This document shows positions 1 to 8,103 of a stretch of 15,067 nt of DNA, piece by piece. The position numbers and the translations under genes were made by a program. Location: positions 1 through 15,067 of the forward strand of contig JAJRUC010000467.1 of the NCBI GenBank assembly GCA_024278015.1. Direction: 5' to 3'. Numbering within the stretch: position 1 is the stretch's first letter; each line of letters opens with the position of its first letter. Source of the stretch: Chloroflexota bacterium (GTDB lineage: Bacteria > Chloroflexota > Anaerolineae > 4572-78). The notes beneath the pieces are model-generated. The model was not told the origin of the DNA. It did no database searches and was given only the letters and a program-made list of their open reading frames with translations.

Positions 1-1
1 C

Positions 2-3000
2 GGCACCCAAACCTGGGGTCTGCAAAATTATCACAATTATTCCGGTTCAACCTGGAAACATTACATTATTCCGGCAGGCCAGTTTTACACCGGCGCCATG
101 AATTATCTCTTCTTTGTGGGTGATGACGACGCCAACTCTGCCCAGGAAAGTTTCTTCAGCAACGTAAAAGTGTACGAAAGCACCGTCAGAGCGCCCGGCA
201 AAAGAGCGCCCGCCGCCGGGGCCACCAAACTGGCCGTCGGCACGTTAAGCAATGTGGGCAACGGCTGGCAAACCGTCACCCTGCCCAACACCTATAATTC
301 GATGGTGGTGGTGGCCTCCGTCAATTACGATAAAAACATGAAGCCCGCCGTGGCCCGCATTCGCAATGCCGGCGGCAACAGCTTTGAAGTGCGCGTGCAA
401 AATCCGGACAAGAACGACCCGGATGTAACCCTGAACGGCTACACCATCCACTACATAGCCGTTGAGGCGGGAACCTATACCCTGGCCGCCGACGGCGTTA
501 AAATGGAAGCCCGTCTGATGACCTCTACCAAAACCGACCGCAAAGGCAAATGGAACCAGATTCAGGGCCAAAGTTACAACCAAAGCTACGTCAGTCCGGT
601 AGTGGTGGGGCAGGTAATGAGCTACAACAACAAGGATTGGTCAGTTTTTTGGGCCAGCGACGGCTCGCAAAAGAATCCGCCCACCGCCACAAAGTTGTCA
701 GTGGGCAAACACATCGGCGCCGATAAAAACAAGAACCGCAAAAAAGATGAAACGATTGGCTACATTGTAATTGAAGCCGGAACCGGCCAATTTGAGAGTA
801 TGGAATACACCGCCCGGCTTGGGGCCGATTCCATACGGGGTATGGGCGACAACCCACCCTACGCCTACGCCCTCTCCGGCCCGGCCACGGCCTCAGTGGC
901 GATTGTCAGCGCGGCGGCTATGGACGGCGGCGACGGCGGCTGGCCGGTTTTGTACGGGGCCAATCCGGTCAGCAGCAGCGCCTTGAACATCGCTTTTGAC
1001 GAAGACCAGATTGCTGACAGCGAGCGCAACCATACCACCGAACAAGTAGCCTACGTGGTCTTCGGCCCGGCAAGCGCCCCCGCGCCGGAGGTGAACGTCA
1101 CCGGCAACGGCGTCGATATCCCCAGCGGCAGCGCCACGCCCAACACAGCCGATGACACCGATTTCGGCACGGCGCTGGTGGGCAGCGGCTCTGTGGCCCA
1201 CACCTTCACCATCCAAAACCTGGGCGGCAGCGACCTGACCGTGAGCAACGTAACCTTGAGCGGGGTCAACGCCGCCGATTTCACCGTCGAGACGCAGCCC
1301 GCTTCAACGGTGGCGGGCGGCAGCAGCACCACCTTCGTCATTCGCTTCAGCCCCTCGGCAGCGGGCGACCGCTTTGCCCAGGTGAACTTCACCACCAACG
1401 ATGCCGATGAGGGCACGTACACCTTTGCCATCAAAGGCACCGGCTCGCAACCCCCGGCCAACACCAGCAGCTTCGAGATTCAGGCCCGCCTGCTGGCTAC
1501 TGATACCAATGTCAGCGGCGAGTGGGGGCTGGAGATTCGGACAGACGCCGCCACCCCGGACGCAGCCAAACTGAGCCTGGGCTACGCCAACGGCACACTG
1601 CAATCGGTTTGGCGACCGGCAGGCGGCGCGGCCACCACTACCGTGCTGCAAACGGGCGTGCCGCACCCCGGCGGCACCCCGGTTTGGGTGCGCATCGTCA
1701 AAACCGACGCTAAAATGGTACTGTACACCGCCACCGATAACGGCGACGGCACACACAGCACATGGGCAAACAAGCAAACGCTAACCATCAACGACCTGCA
1801 AGGCGATGTACTGGCCGGTATGTACAGCAGTTCCGGCAATGCTGCCAACGCCCAGGATTTTGATTTTGATAACTTCAAAATCTGTAACGCCACCTCCAAT
1901 TGTATCGGCTCAACAAATATTCTGTACGAAGCTCCAACCGGCGCAACCCAACCCATCACCACCGAAATGAGCCACGTAGCCTTTGGCGATGCCGCCGCCC
2001 TGCCCTTCGAGTTCAGGATTGTGACCGTCGAAACTGCGCCGCCATCCCCATCGTTCTCTGTTAATGGCGATATTATCACCATGCGAAACGATGGTTCAAG
2101 CACCTGGGTCAACGACGACGCCGGCGGCGGCTTCCAGTACGCCTTCCACCCCTTAACCGGCAACTTCGATGTGCGGGTGCGGAATTTGACCCAAAGCGCA
2201 TACGACGACGGCAGCGCCCTGAGCCAATGGGCCAAATTCGGCCTGGAAGTGCGGGCCGGAATCAGCCCCACCATCACCACCGCCGACGACAAACTGGACT
2301 GGCTTTCAACCTTCTCGCACGGGTTGCAATACCAACTCCGGCAAAACGGCAGCCGCATCGCCGAAGCCAGCGACATCAACACCGGCGGCCATGCTCTGCC
2401 GGTATGGTTGCGCATCGTCAGAAGCGGCAAGGATTTCAGCCTGTACTATTCATACGATACCACCAATCCGCCCACCACCTGGACGCTGCAAACCACCCTC
2501 ACCGCCAACAACATGCCAACCACCGCCTACCTGGGCCTGATTAACTCGTCTTACAATGCCAACAAACGCAACACCGTCACCTTCGACGGCTATCACGTCT
2601 GCGTCAACCCCGGTCAAACCGCCAGTTGCGGCGAAGTGCGCGAAGTGGACGGCAACGTCTTTGTCAATGCCAACAATTACACCGATAAATTCGACCGCGC
2701 CAGACTGTGGGAAGCCACCTCTCAAAGCGGAAAATCGGGCTTGTGGGTGCAAGACGGCGGCAGTCCCAGCAATTACACCAGCGCCGGTTACGAAACCCAG
2801 TCGCCGGAAGTGCGCTACAAAGTCAACATCAGCCATCCGGGCCGGTATTACGTGTGGGCGTTGGGCGCCAGCCCCAACAGCAACGGCAACAGCCTTTACG
2901 TGGGCTTAAGCAGCAGCCCGCCCGCCGCCGCCGATAATATGAGTTCCAACACGACGAACGGCAATATGGTTTGGTTCAACACCAAGCAAGATGGATCCAG

Positions 3001-4096
3001 CCGCTACTACATTGATATTAGCGGTCTGGGCAGCCAGTCTGTCAGCGTGTGGATGCGCGAAGACGGCTTTGAGCTGTATCAACTGCTGCTCACCACCGAT
3101 GCCAACTTTACGCCCAGCAACAACCAGGATTACGCCCAGTCGCAATGTTCCGCCGGCGGCGGCCCGCAAATTCCACCGGGTATGCAGCAGTGCGACAACG
3201 CCATTGTCAACGGCAATTTTGAAGACGATACCCTGATGTCAAAATGGGTCTATCAAAATGTTGCCCAGCAAGTAACGCGCACCAGCCTGCCCCACTACTA
3301 TGCCGCCGGCGAAAGCTTCAGCATGTTGCTGCCGGCCACCAACCTGTATGGCCAGGCCCGCACCCCGTGGCTGTATCAGGAATTTACCATGCCCACCTGG
3401 GTGCTAACCCCCACCGTGGGCGGCGGCACCAGTCTGGAACTGAGCCTGCACGTGGCCGTCAACCCGGAAGGCGTAGCCGAGCCGGACCCGCTCAACGTAC
3501 TGCTGCGCGACCAAACCGGCCAACAGTTCGATGCTCTGAGCGTTACCGGGGCAATTTCCATAGCGCATGGCAGCGATACGCCCACTATTAACCCCCAAAA
3601 CCCGGACCCCGGCAACGGCGACTGGATTTTCAGGAGGATTAACCTGGTCGGCCCCACCCAGGCTCCCTATTTTAACCCGGTTAATTACGCCGGCCAGACT
3701 ATGCGCCTGTTCTTTGAATCGCCCAACCCCAACGGCACATACAGCACCCGCTTTTATCTGGATAACGTGGCTCTGGAAATGTGTACCGTGCAGCCGGTTC
3801 CCACCGAATACAGCACCAAAGTGGCCGGCGACGTGCGCGTCTTTATCGACGGCGTGCCGACGAAAAAACCGGGCGTGTTTGTATGGGTTTACGCCATTGA
3901 CGGCAGCATGGAAAAATCCTATACTATCCATGACTCAACCTTCAGCTTTTACGACCTGCCCGCCGACCCTGCCGGCACGCAATATATTCTGTACGCCGAA
4001 TACACCGAAAACAACGCCACCTACATTGCTTCAACGGTGATTGTTTTGAAACCGGGAGACAAAATCGACAATATCTCGCTACTGTTGCTGAATTAA
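2..4096 (+). CDS. Large modular extracellular surface/adhesin-like protein, 5'-truncated
   Basis: The reading frame is open from the window edge. The ATG at 98 is internal, since 32 further in-frame codons precede it without a stop, so the true start and any signal peptide lie outside. Counting from that ATG, three tandem lectin-like repeats span about residues 44-128, 136-232 and 237-328; their ends read VEAGT, IEAGT and VVFGP. A choice-of-anchor-D/ASH Ig-like domain follows (about 330-450). Two concanavalin A/LamG-like modules are at about 456-603 and 651-846. A GH115-C/CBM-like module is at about 848-1010 and carries VWMREDGFELYQLLLTTDA. A module opening IVNGNFEDD spans about 1036-1230, and a small regulatory-type beta domain lies at about 1235-1332. 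No C-terminal membrane anchor or LPXTG motif is visible. No catalytic residues were recognised, so binding to glycans or surfaces is inferred. The next gene starts 59 bases downstream. Domain families are recalled by pattern, not searched. Confidence 0.85.
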   Translation, partial: GTQTWGLQNYHNYSGSTWKHYIIPAGQFYTGAMNYLFFVGDDDANSAQESFFSNVKVYESTVRAPGKRAPAAGATKLAVGTLSNVGNGWQTVTLPNTYNSMVVVASVNYDKNMKPAVARIRNAGGNSFEVRVQNPDKNDPDVTLNGYTIHYIAVEAGTYTLAADGVKMEARLMTSTKTDRKGKWNQIQGQSYNQSYVSPVVVGQVMSYNNKDWSVFWASDGSQKNPPTATKLSVGKHIGADKNKNRKKDETIGYIVIEAGTGQFESMEYTARLGADSIRGMGDNPPYAYALSGPATASVAIVSAAAMDGGDGGWPVLYGANPVSSSALNIAFDEDQIADSERNHTTEQVAYVVFGPASAPAPEVNVTGNGVDIPSGSATPNTADDTDFGTALVGSGSVAHTFTIQNLGGSDLTVSNVTLSGVNAADFTVETQPASTVAGGSSTTFVIRFSPSAAGDRFAQVNFTTNDADEGTYTFAIKGTGSQPPANTSSFEIQARLLATDTNVSGEWGLEIRTDAATPDAAKLSLGYANGTLQSVWRPAGGAATTTVLQTGVPHPGGTPVWVRIVKTDAKMVLYTATDNGDGTHSTWANKQTLTINDLQGDVLAGMYSSSGNAANAQDFDFDNFKICNATSNCIGSTNILYEAPTGATQPITTEMSHVAFGDAAALPFEFRIVTVETAPPSPSFSVNGDIITMRNDGSSTWVNDDAGGGFQYAFHPLTGNFDVRVRNLTQSAYDDGSALSQWAKFGLEVRAGISPTITTADDKLDWLSTFSHGLQYQLRQNGSRIAEASDINTGGHALPVWLRIVRSGKDFSLYYSYDTTNPPTTWTLQTTLTANNMPTTAYLGLINSSYNANKRNTVTFDGYHVCVNPGQTASCGEVREVDGNVFVNANNYTDKFDRARLWEATSQSGKSGLWVQDGGSPSNYTSAGYETQSPEVRYKVNISHPGRYYVWALGASPNSNGNSLYVGLSSSPPAAADNMSSNTTNGNMVWFNTKQDGSSRYYIDISGLGSQSVSVWMREDGFELYQLLLTTDANFTPSNNQDYAQSQCSAGGGPQIPPGMQQCDNAIVNGNFEDDTLMSKWVYQNVAQQVTRTSLPHYYAAGESFSMLLPATNLYGQARTPWLYQEFTMPTWVLTPTVGGGTSLELSLHVAVNPEGVAEPDPLNVLLRDQTGQQFDALSVTGAISIAHGSDTPTINPQNPDPGNGDWIFRRINLVGPTQAPYFNPVNYAGQTMRLFFESPNPNGTYSTRFYLDNVALEMCTVQPVPTEYSTKVAGDVRVFIDGVPTKKPGVFVWVYAIDGSMEKSYTIHDSTFSFYDLPADPAGTQYILYAEYTENNATYIASTVIVLKPGDKIDNISLLLLN

Positions 4097-4155
4097 TTTG
4101 GGAAGTTGAATGGATTCGCGTATAGTTACTGCTAAACATAACTAAGGATGGTGCA

Positions 4156-6165
4156 ATGAATACAGCAGTTTTTCGCTTGAAAGTGTGGAAATTACTGGCA
4201 TTGGCGGCTTTAACGCCGGGGCTTGTCGGCCTGATTTTTCTGTACCCCATTTTTGCCGCCGACCCCACCACCGACTTTCAACACGCCCACAATATCTCGC
4301 GCTCGGCTGAGCGGGGCTTAACCGCCGGGCAGCCGGTTATCAACTCTTATAGCGATACAGTAGCCGTGCTGTGGACGGAAGCGCTGGACAACGAAACCAT
4401 CGAGACCACCGGCGGGCATCTTTACCTGCAAAGCGCCCGCGAAACGCCGGGATACTGGCGGCCCACCACCAAAATCCACACCGCTACCATCTCTGCCGCC
4501 ACACCCGATACGCCCCTGCTGGGTTTGGCCCGCGACCCTGTCTTCATTTTTGAAGGCGTAAATCTGCCCACCGATACCTACAAACTGCACATCGTTTGGT
4601 CTGAGGGCTACTACAGCCAGAAACTGGTCAACGACCTGCCCCTCAATGACTTTGTGTATCCCAACATTCAATACACCGCCTGTAACGTAGCCACCGATTA
4701 TAATACCTGCGCCGCCCCCACTACCATTACCGCCACCCAAAGCAGCACCGCCAAATTTCTGAACCCCACTTTGGCCCAGGACGACCAGGGCAACCTGCAC
4801 GTGGTATGGGTTGACGCCGCCAACAACACCCTGCTTTACAGCCGGGGCCAAATCAGCAACACCACCGTCACCTGGAGCAACGGCGTTACCATTACCACCG
4901 GCGCCAATCCGCAAAACCCGCAACTGGTCTTCGCCAACCGGCGTTTGCACCTGGTGTGGGATGACGACGCCAACAACGAGATTGAATATCGCTATGACAC
5001 CACTTACACCGATACGGTCTTCAGCGCGGACGGCGCTAAAACGTGGGCCACCAGCAATGCCGGATATGGCGCTTATCAAAACGGCAACCCCGGCAATCCC
5101 ACCATGGTGGCCCAGGCGCTTGACGGGAATATTGACCTGCTCTTTATCTCCTTCGATATTCAACAGCCGGGCACCGATAACTTTGCGCTGACCTATGTTC
5201 GCTCTCAAAACAACGGCAATTCGTGGACCACCCCCAGAGACATCCCCACGCAAGGGCAATGGCCTTCCACCGACCATCCTTCGGTCAGCGGGCAGGGAGC
5301 CACCAGCGGCCTGAAACCCAGCCTGTTTATTACCCGCACCGGCGCGCTCACCTGGGGCAACCTGTGGCTGCACGCCCTGTGGCATGAAGAAGTGCAAGAC
5401 CCGCAAAGCGAATCCGGCCCCGTGTATCAGGTATTTTACAGCTACCGGGTTATTACCGATAGCCTGGCCGGCAACTGGTTTACGCCCACCAATATCACCA
5501 ATCCGGCTCAGGGTACCGGCGGCGGGAACCCGGCCCCGCCCCGCGCCCCGCAAGGAACCGGCACCCGGGATTCGGTTTCGCCGGGGTTCACCATCACCAA
5601 CCCGGATGCCGGCGGGCTGGGCAAAACCCACGCCATCTATCTGGAACGCGCTTCAGGAACCGCAGACTGGGACGCCTACTATCGGGGTGTGGTGGCCGGC
5701 ACCATTGACCCGGATTACCTGAACGATACCTCGGTCTTTGTAGCCGCCAAAACCGTAGACATCACCGCCATTGCCACGGCGGCCACCTCTATCCCGCCCA
5801 TGCCTCTGGTTTACACCATCACCTTGCGCAACACCGGAGACCAGAACGCCATCGGCGTGAGTTTTACCGATACCTTCAATTTGCCGAACCTGGTTGACAC
5901 CTTCAACGCCTACGAAAACATCGGCGTCCTGGACGACACCGACACAACGAACAAGCAGATAACCTGGACGGGCAACATCACCGCCCAAACAAGCCTCACC
6001 GTCACCGTTGAAATTGTGACCACGGCTGTGCCGGTACCCACCACCCTGCTCAACCGGGTGGATGTCTGGAGCATCGGCAGCCGGGGCCAACCGATTTTTA
6101 GAAGAACAGCCGGAACCCGTATCTCAAACTACACCGTCTATATGCCGGTGATTATGAAACAGTAA
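4156..6165 (+). CDS. Secreted sialidase-like beta-propeller protein with DUF11-like domain
   Basis: This 669-residue protein begins with a signal peptide: basic residues R7, K9 and K12, then a hydrophobic run to about residue 33, with likely cleavage near the two alanines at 34-35. Residues about 40-520 look like a BNR/sialidase-type beta-propeller. Two Asp-box-like motifs are visible, SADGAKTW (290-297) and SQNNGNSW (350-357), together with repeated 'HVVW' and 'HLVW' strands. No sialidase catalytic arginine triad was identified, so enzymatic activity is not claimed. Residues about 528-645 resemble a DUF11 Ig-like repeat (ITLRNTGDQNAIGVSFTDTF). The extreme C-terminus, NYTVYMPVIMKQ, resembles a tail common on Chloroflexota exoproteins. 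AAGGA at 4144-4148 sits 7 bases before the ATG and supports this start. Only 4 bases separate its stop from the next gene, implying co-transcription. Confidence 0.8.
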   Translation: MNTAVFRLKVWKLLALAALTPGLVGLIFLYPIFAADPTTDFQHAHNISRSAERGLTAGQPVINSYSDTVAVLWTEALDNETIETTGGHLYLQSARETPGYWRPTTKIHTATISAATPDTPLLGLARDPVFIFEGVNLPTDTYKLHIVWSEGYYSQKLVNDLPLNDFVYPNIQYTACNVATDYNTCAAPTTITATQSSTAKFLNPTLAQDDQGNLHVVWVDAANNTLLYSRGQISNTTVTWSNGVTITTGANPQNPQLVFANRRLHLVWDDDANNEIEYRYDTTYTDTVFSADGAKTWATSNAGYGAYQNGNPGNPTMVAQALDGNIDLLFISFDIQQPGTDNFALTYVRSQNNGNSWTTPRDIPTQGQWPSTDHPSVSGQGATSGLKPSLFITRTGALTWGNLWLHALWHEEVQDPQSESGPVYQVFYSYRVITDSLAGNWFTPTNITNPAQGTGGGNPAPPRAPQGTGTRDSVSPGFTITNPDAGGLGKTHAIYLERASGTADWDAYYRGVVAGTIDPDYLNDTSVFVAAKTVDITAIATAATSIPPMPLVYTITLRNTGDQNAIGVSFTDTFNLPNLVDTFNAYENIGVLDDTDTTNKQITWTGNITAQTSLTVTVEIVTTAVPVPTTLLNRVDVWSIGSRGQPIFRRTAGTRISNYTVYMPVIMKQ

Positions 6166-6169
6166 TCGT

Positions 6170-6835
6170 ATGAAGTTTAAACTGCGTCGTCGAGACATTA
6201 TTTTAATAGGTGGATTTTGGCTGGTGGGGTGCGCGTTACTGGCCGCCGTGGCCTACTACGCCTTTTTGTTGCAGCCGCCGCCGGCCCCGCCGCCCGCAGG
6301 CGTTATTGCGCCCCAGGCCACGTTTACCGTAACGCCTTCGCAGGTTACGGCCAAAAGTATGCAGACGCTCACCCAGGATACCCTGGCCCTGTGGGCCGCC
6401 GACGCGCAATTTTACACCGTGGCCGCCACGTGGGATGGCGTTGAGCTTGAGCAGGTGGGCCAACCGGCCACCTGGACCTATCGCTACTATTCACCGGAGC
6501 AAAAGCGGCTCTTCTTCATTACCATCAGCCCCCAGGGGCAGATAACGCCCACCTCCCACGGCGAAAGGGTGTATCACCCGCCCCAGCCTATTCCAATGGC
6601 AGACTGGGTGGTAGACAGCCCCCAGGCGGTGAACATCTGGCTTAATTACGGCGGCGCAGCGATGCTGGCCGCCCTGCCCGGCATTCAGGTAGTGGCCCAG
6701 TTGCAAATTCCGGAACCGGGCAAACCGCTAACGTGGACGGTGGCCGGTTACGACCGGGTTTCAAATCACTATCACACTGTCTTCATCAACGCCAAAACAG
6801 GGAAAGTCCTGAACATCGTCTCAAGTTTGAGATAA
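6170..6835 (+). CDS. Membrane-anchored PepSY-like protein, function unknown
   Basis: This 221-residue protein has a basic N-terminus (KFKLRRRD), one transmembrane helix at about residues 10-33 and then a proline-rich linker (about 35-44). The remainder is predicted to lie outside the membrane. The C-terminal stretch at about 186-221 (LTWTVAGYDRVSNHYHTVFI, then NAKTGKVL) resembles a PepSY-type alpha/beta unit, in which a strand ends in a 'D/NAKTG' turn. PepSY domains are known as peptidase inhibitors or periplasmic interaction modules; the match here is by pattern and weak. No good Shine-Dalgarno is visible before the ATG, which lies 4 bases after the preceding stop. Translation is therefore probably coupled to the beta-propeller gene. 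Its position between an exoprotein gene and the tadE-like gene suggests an accessory role in export or assembly, which is inference. Confidence 0.7.
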   Translation: MKFKLRRRDIILIGGFWLVGCALLAAVAYYAFLLQPPPAPPPAGVIAPQATFTVTPSQVTAKSMQTLTQDTLALWAADAQFYTVAATWDGVELEQVGQPATWTYRYYSPEQKRLFFITISPQGQITPTSHGERVYHPPQPIPMADWVVDSPQAVNIWLNYGGAAMLAALPGIQVVAQLQIPEPGKPLTWTVAGYDRVSNHYHTVFINAKTGKVLNIVSSLR

Positions 6836-6852
6836 ACTTTCGTCTCACTTGC

Positions 6853-6858
6853 AGGAGG
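6853..6858 (+). promoter_or_regulatory. Ribosome binding site deciding the tadE-like start
   Basis: A perfect AGGAGG lies 6 bases before the ATG at 6865. The same frame is open back to an ATG at 6733, but that would overlap the upstream gene by about 100 bases and lacks a comparable site, so 6865 is chosen. Confidence 0.85.
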
Positions 6859-6864
6859 TACAGT

Positions 6865-8091
6865 ATGTCTGTCTTGCGAAAAAAATTACGCCCGGAACGC
6901 GCCCAGGGGTTGGTAGAGATGGCAATCATCACCCCCATTTTAATTGTGATGCTCATCGGCGTGTTTGAGGTGGGCTACGCCATTTGGGGCTACCTGACCC
7001 TGCTCAACGTAGACCGGGAAGCCACCCGCTTCGCCATTCGAGCGGGGGCGCTGGATTTTAACGAAATTACCACCGCCGAAATCGGCTACAGCAACGTCAT
7101 CACCCACGCGCTTGTCAGCAACGCCTCTCAGCTTAAATTGCAAGACCACCTGTTTAACGCCGGCGGCGTAAACGACCCCCAGGCCGCCATTATCATCACC
7201 CATATTGTGGTTGATACCAAACAGCCGTGCGCCAACCCGCCGGCCTGTTACGCCACCTGTCCGCCGGATTATCCGGACGATGACCTGGTCCTGGACCCGG
7301 GCATGCCCGGCTACAGCCATTTGCGCTACGTATATCCCTCTACCTCAACCGTAACCAGTCGTTTGACCGGCACAGTCCTCATCTCGAAAACAGCGCAACT
7401 CAAGGCGGATAACGATAAATTCAATTGCCTGCTTAACCGAAAAACCAATGGCGCAACCTGGTCCAAAAACTCGGTGATAATTGTAGAAATGTTCTACGAG
7501 CAACCCCAACTGCTGGGTTTTCCGGTGATGTCGCTGGTGATGAATCCCATGCCCCTGTACGCCCAAACCACTATGCGCATCGATTCAAATGACCGCGCGC
7601 TCTGCGCCCTCATCCCCATTGCCGTGAACGAAAACACCCTGCCCGGCTGGGTAATCGGCAGCCCCATTAAAACTGATATTATGAACGATGGCGGGCTGCC
7701 CGGTCAGGCCGGCTGGATGAGCTGGAATCCGGCCAAAACCGATTCCACCTACCTGGCCGCAGAAATTAACGAGCCGCGTCTGGCTACCAACGATTTTACC
7801 GATGCGGCAGACCCGGCCGACACCCAACTGAACGCCGGCGACTGGGTAGCCGCCCTGCCCGGCATCAACGACAAAGCTCAAGTGAAAGACGCTCTTGACG
7901 ACATTGTAGGCGCCACCGTCACCGTACCCGTTTTTAACAACGTACAGCAAGGCACGGCGGGCAACCCGGACCGCTACCACGTTTCGCAATTTATTCAGGT
8001 GCGGATAACCGATTACGACTTGCCGCACGAAATTATTAATGCTGAATTTGTTGACTACGCGCCCGACGCTTGTCCCAGTAACGGCTCTTAG
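6865..8091 (+). CDS. tadE: TadE-like pilus assembly pseudopilin with long C-terminal extension
   Basis: The 408-residue product starts with the TadE signature: a basic segment, then AQGLVEMAIITPILIVMLIG (residues 13-32) continuing into the first periplasmic helix (DREATRFAIRAGAL). E18 matches the conserved glutamate near the start of the TadE helix, and G15 could be a prepilin-peptidase site. TadE proteins are minor pseudopilins needed for Flp pilus production. Typical TadE proteins are below about 200 residues; this one is roughly twice that. A cysteine-rich loop (CANPPACYATC) falls near residue 120. A C-terminal module at about 245-400 contains GQAGWMSW, GDWVAALPG and a VTVPVFNN...YHVSQFIQVRI strand pair, which I recall from other Tad-associated secreted proteins. 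The gene ends 12 bases before the TadG-like gene, whose ribosome binding site overlaps this stop codon. Confidence 0.85.
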   Translation: MSVLRKKLRPERAQGLVEMAIITPILIVMLIGVFEVGYAIWGYLTLLNVDREATRFAIRAGALDFNEITTAEIGYSNVITHALVSNASQLKLQDHLFNAGGVNDPQAAIIITHIVVDTKQPCANPPACYATCPPDYPDDDLVLDPGMPGYSHLRYVYPSTSTVTSRLTGTVLISKTAQLKADNDKFNCLLNRKTNGATWSKNSVIIVEMFYEQPQLLGFPVMSLVMNPMPLYAQTTMRIDSNDRALCALIPIAVNENTLPGWVIGSPIKTDIMNDGGLPGQAGWMSWNPAKTDSTYLAAEINEPRLATNDFTDAADPADTQLNAGDWVAALPGINDKAQVKDALDDIVGATVTVPVFNNVQQGTAGNPDRYHVSQFIQVRITDYDLPHEIINAEFVDYAPDACPSNGS

Positions 8092-8095
8092 GAGG
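8090..8095 (+). promoter_or_regulatory. Ribosome binding site of the tadG-like gene, overlapping the tadE stop
   Basis: AGGAGG begins on the last two bases of the TAG stop (8089-8091) and lies 8 bases before the ATG at 8104. The overlap suggests translational coupling between the TadE-like and TadG-like proteins. Confidence 0.8.
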
Positions 8096-8103
8096 AACCC
8101 GGC

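Noticed and set aside
1582..2430. 282-codon open frame on the - strand
   Set aside because: It is antisense to the giant surface protein gene, Ser/Pro/Leu-rich, without a family match or start signals.
4106..4139. Promoter for the beta-propeller gene (TTGAAT near 4106)
   Set aside because: No suitable -10 box occurs at 15-19 bases. The 59-base gap is more simply an intra-operon spacer.
4318..5631. 437-codon open frame on the - strand
   Set aside because: It lies wholly opposite the beta-propeller gene, has low-complexity Gly/Val/Arg composition, no recognisable domain and no ribosome binding site. It is a shadow of the GC-biased codon use on the + strand.
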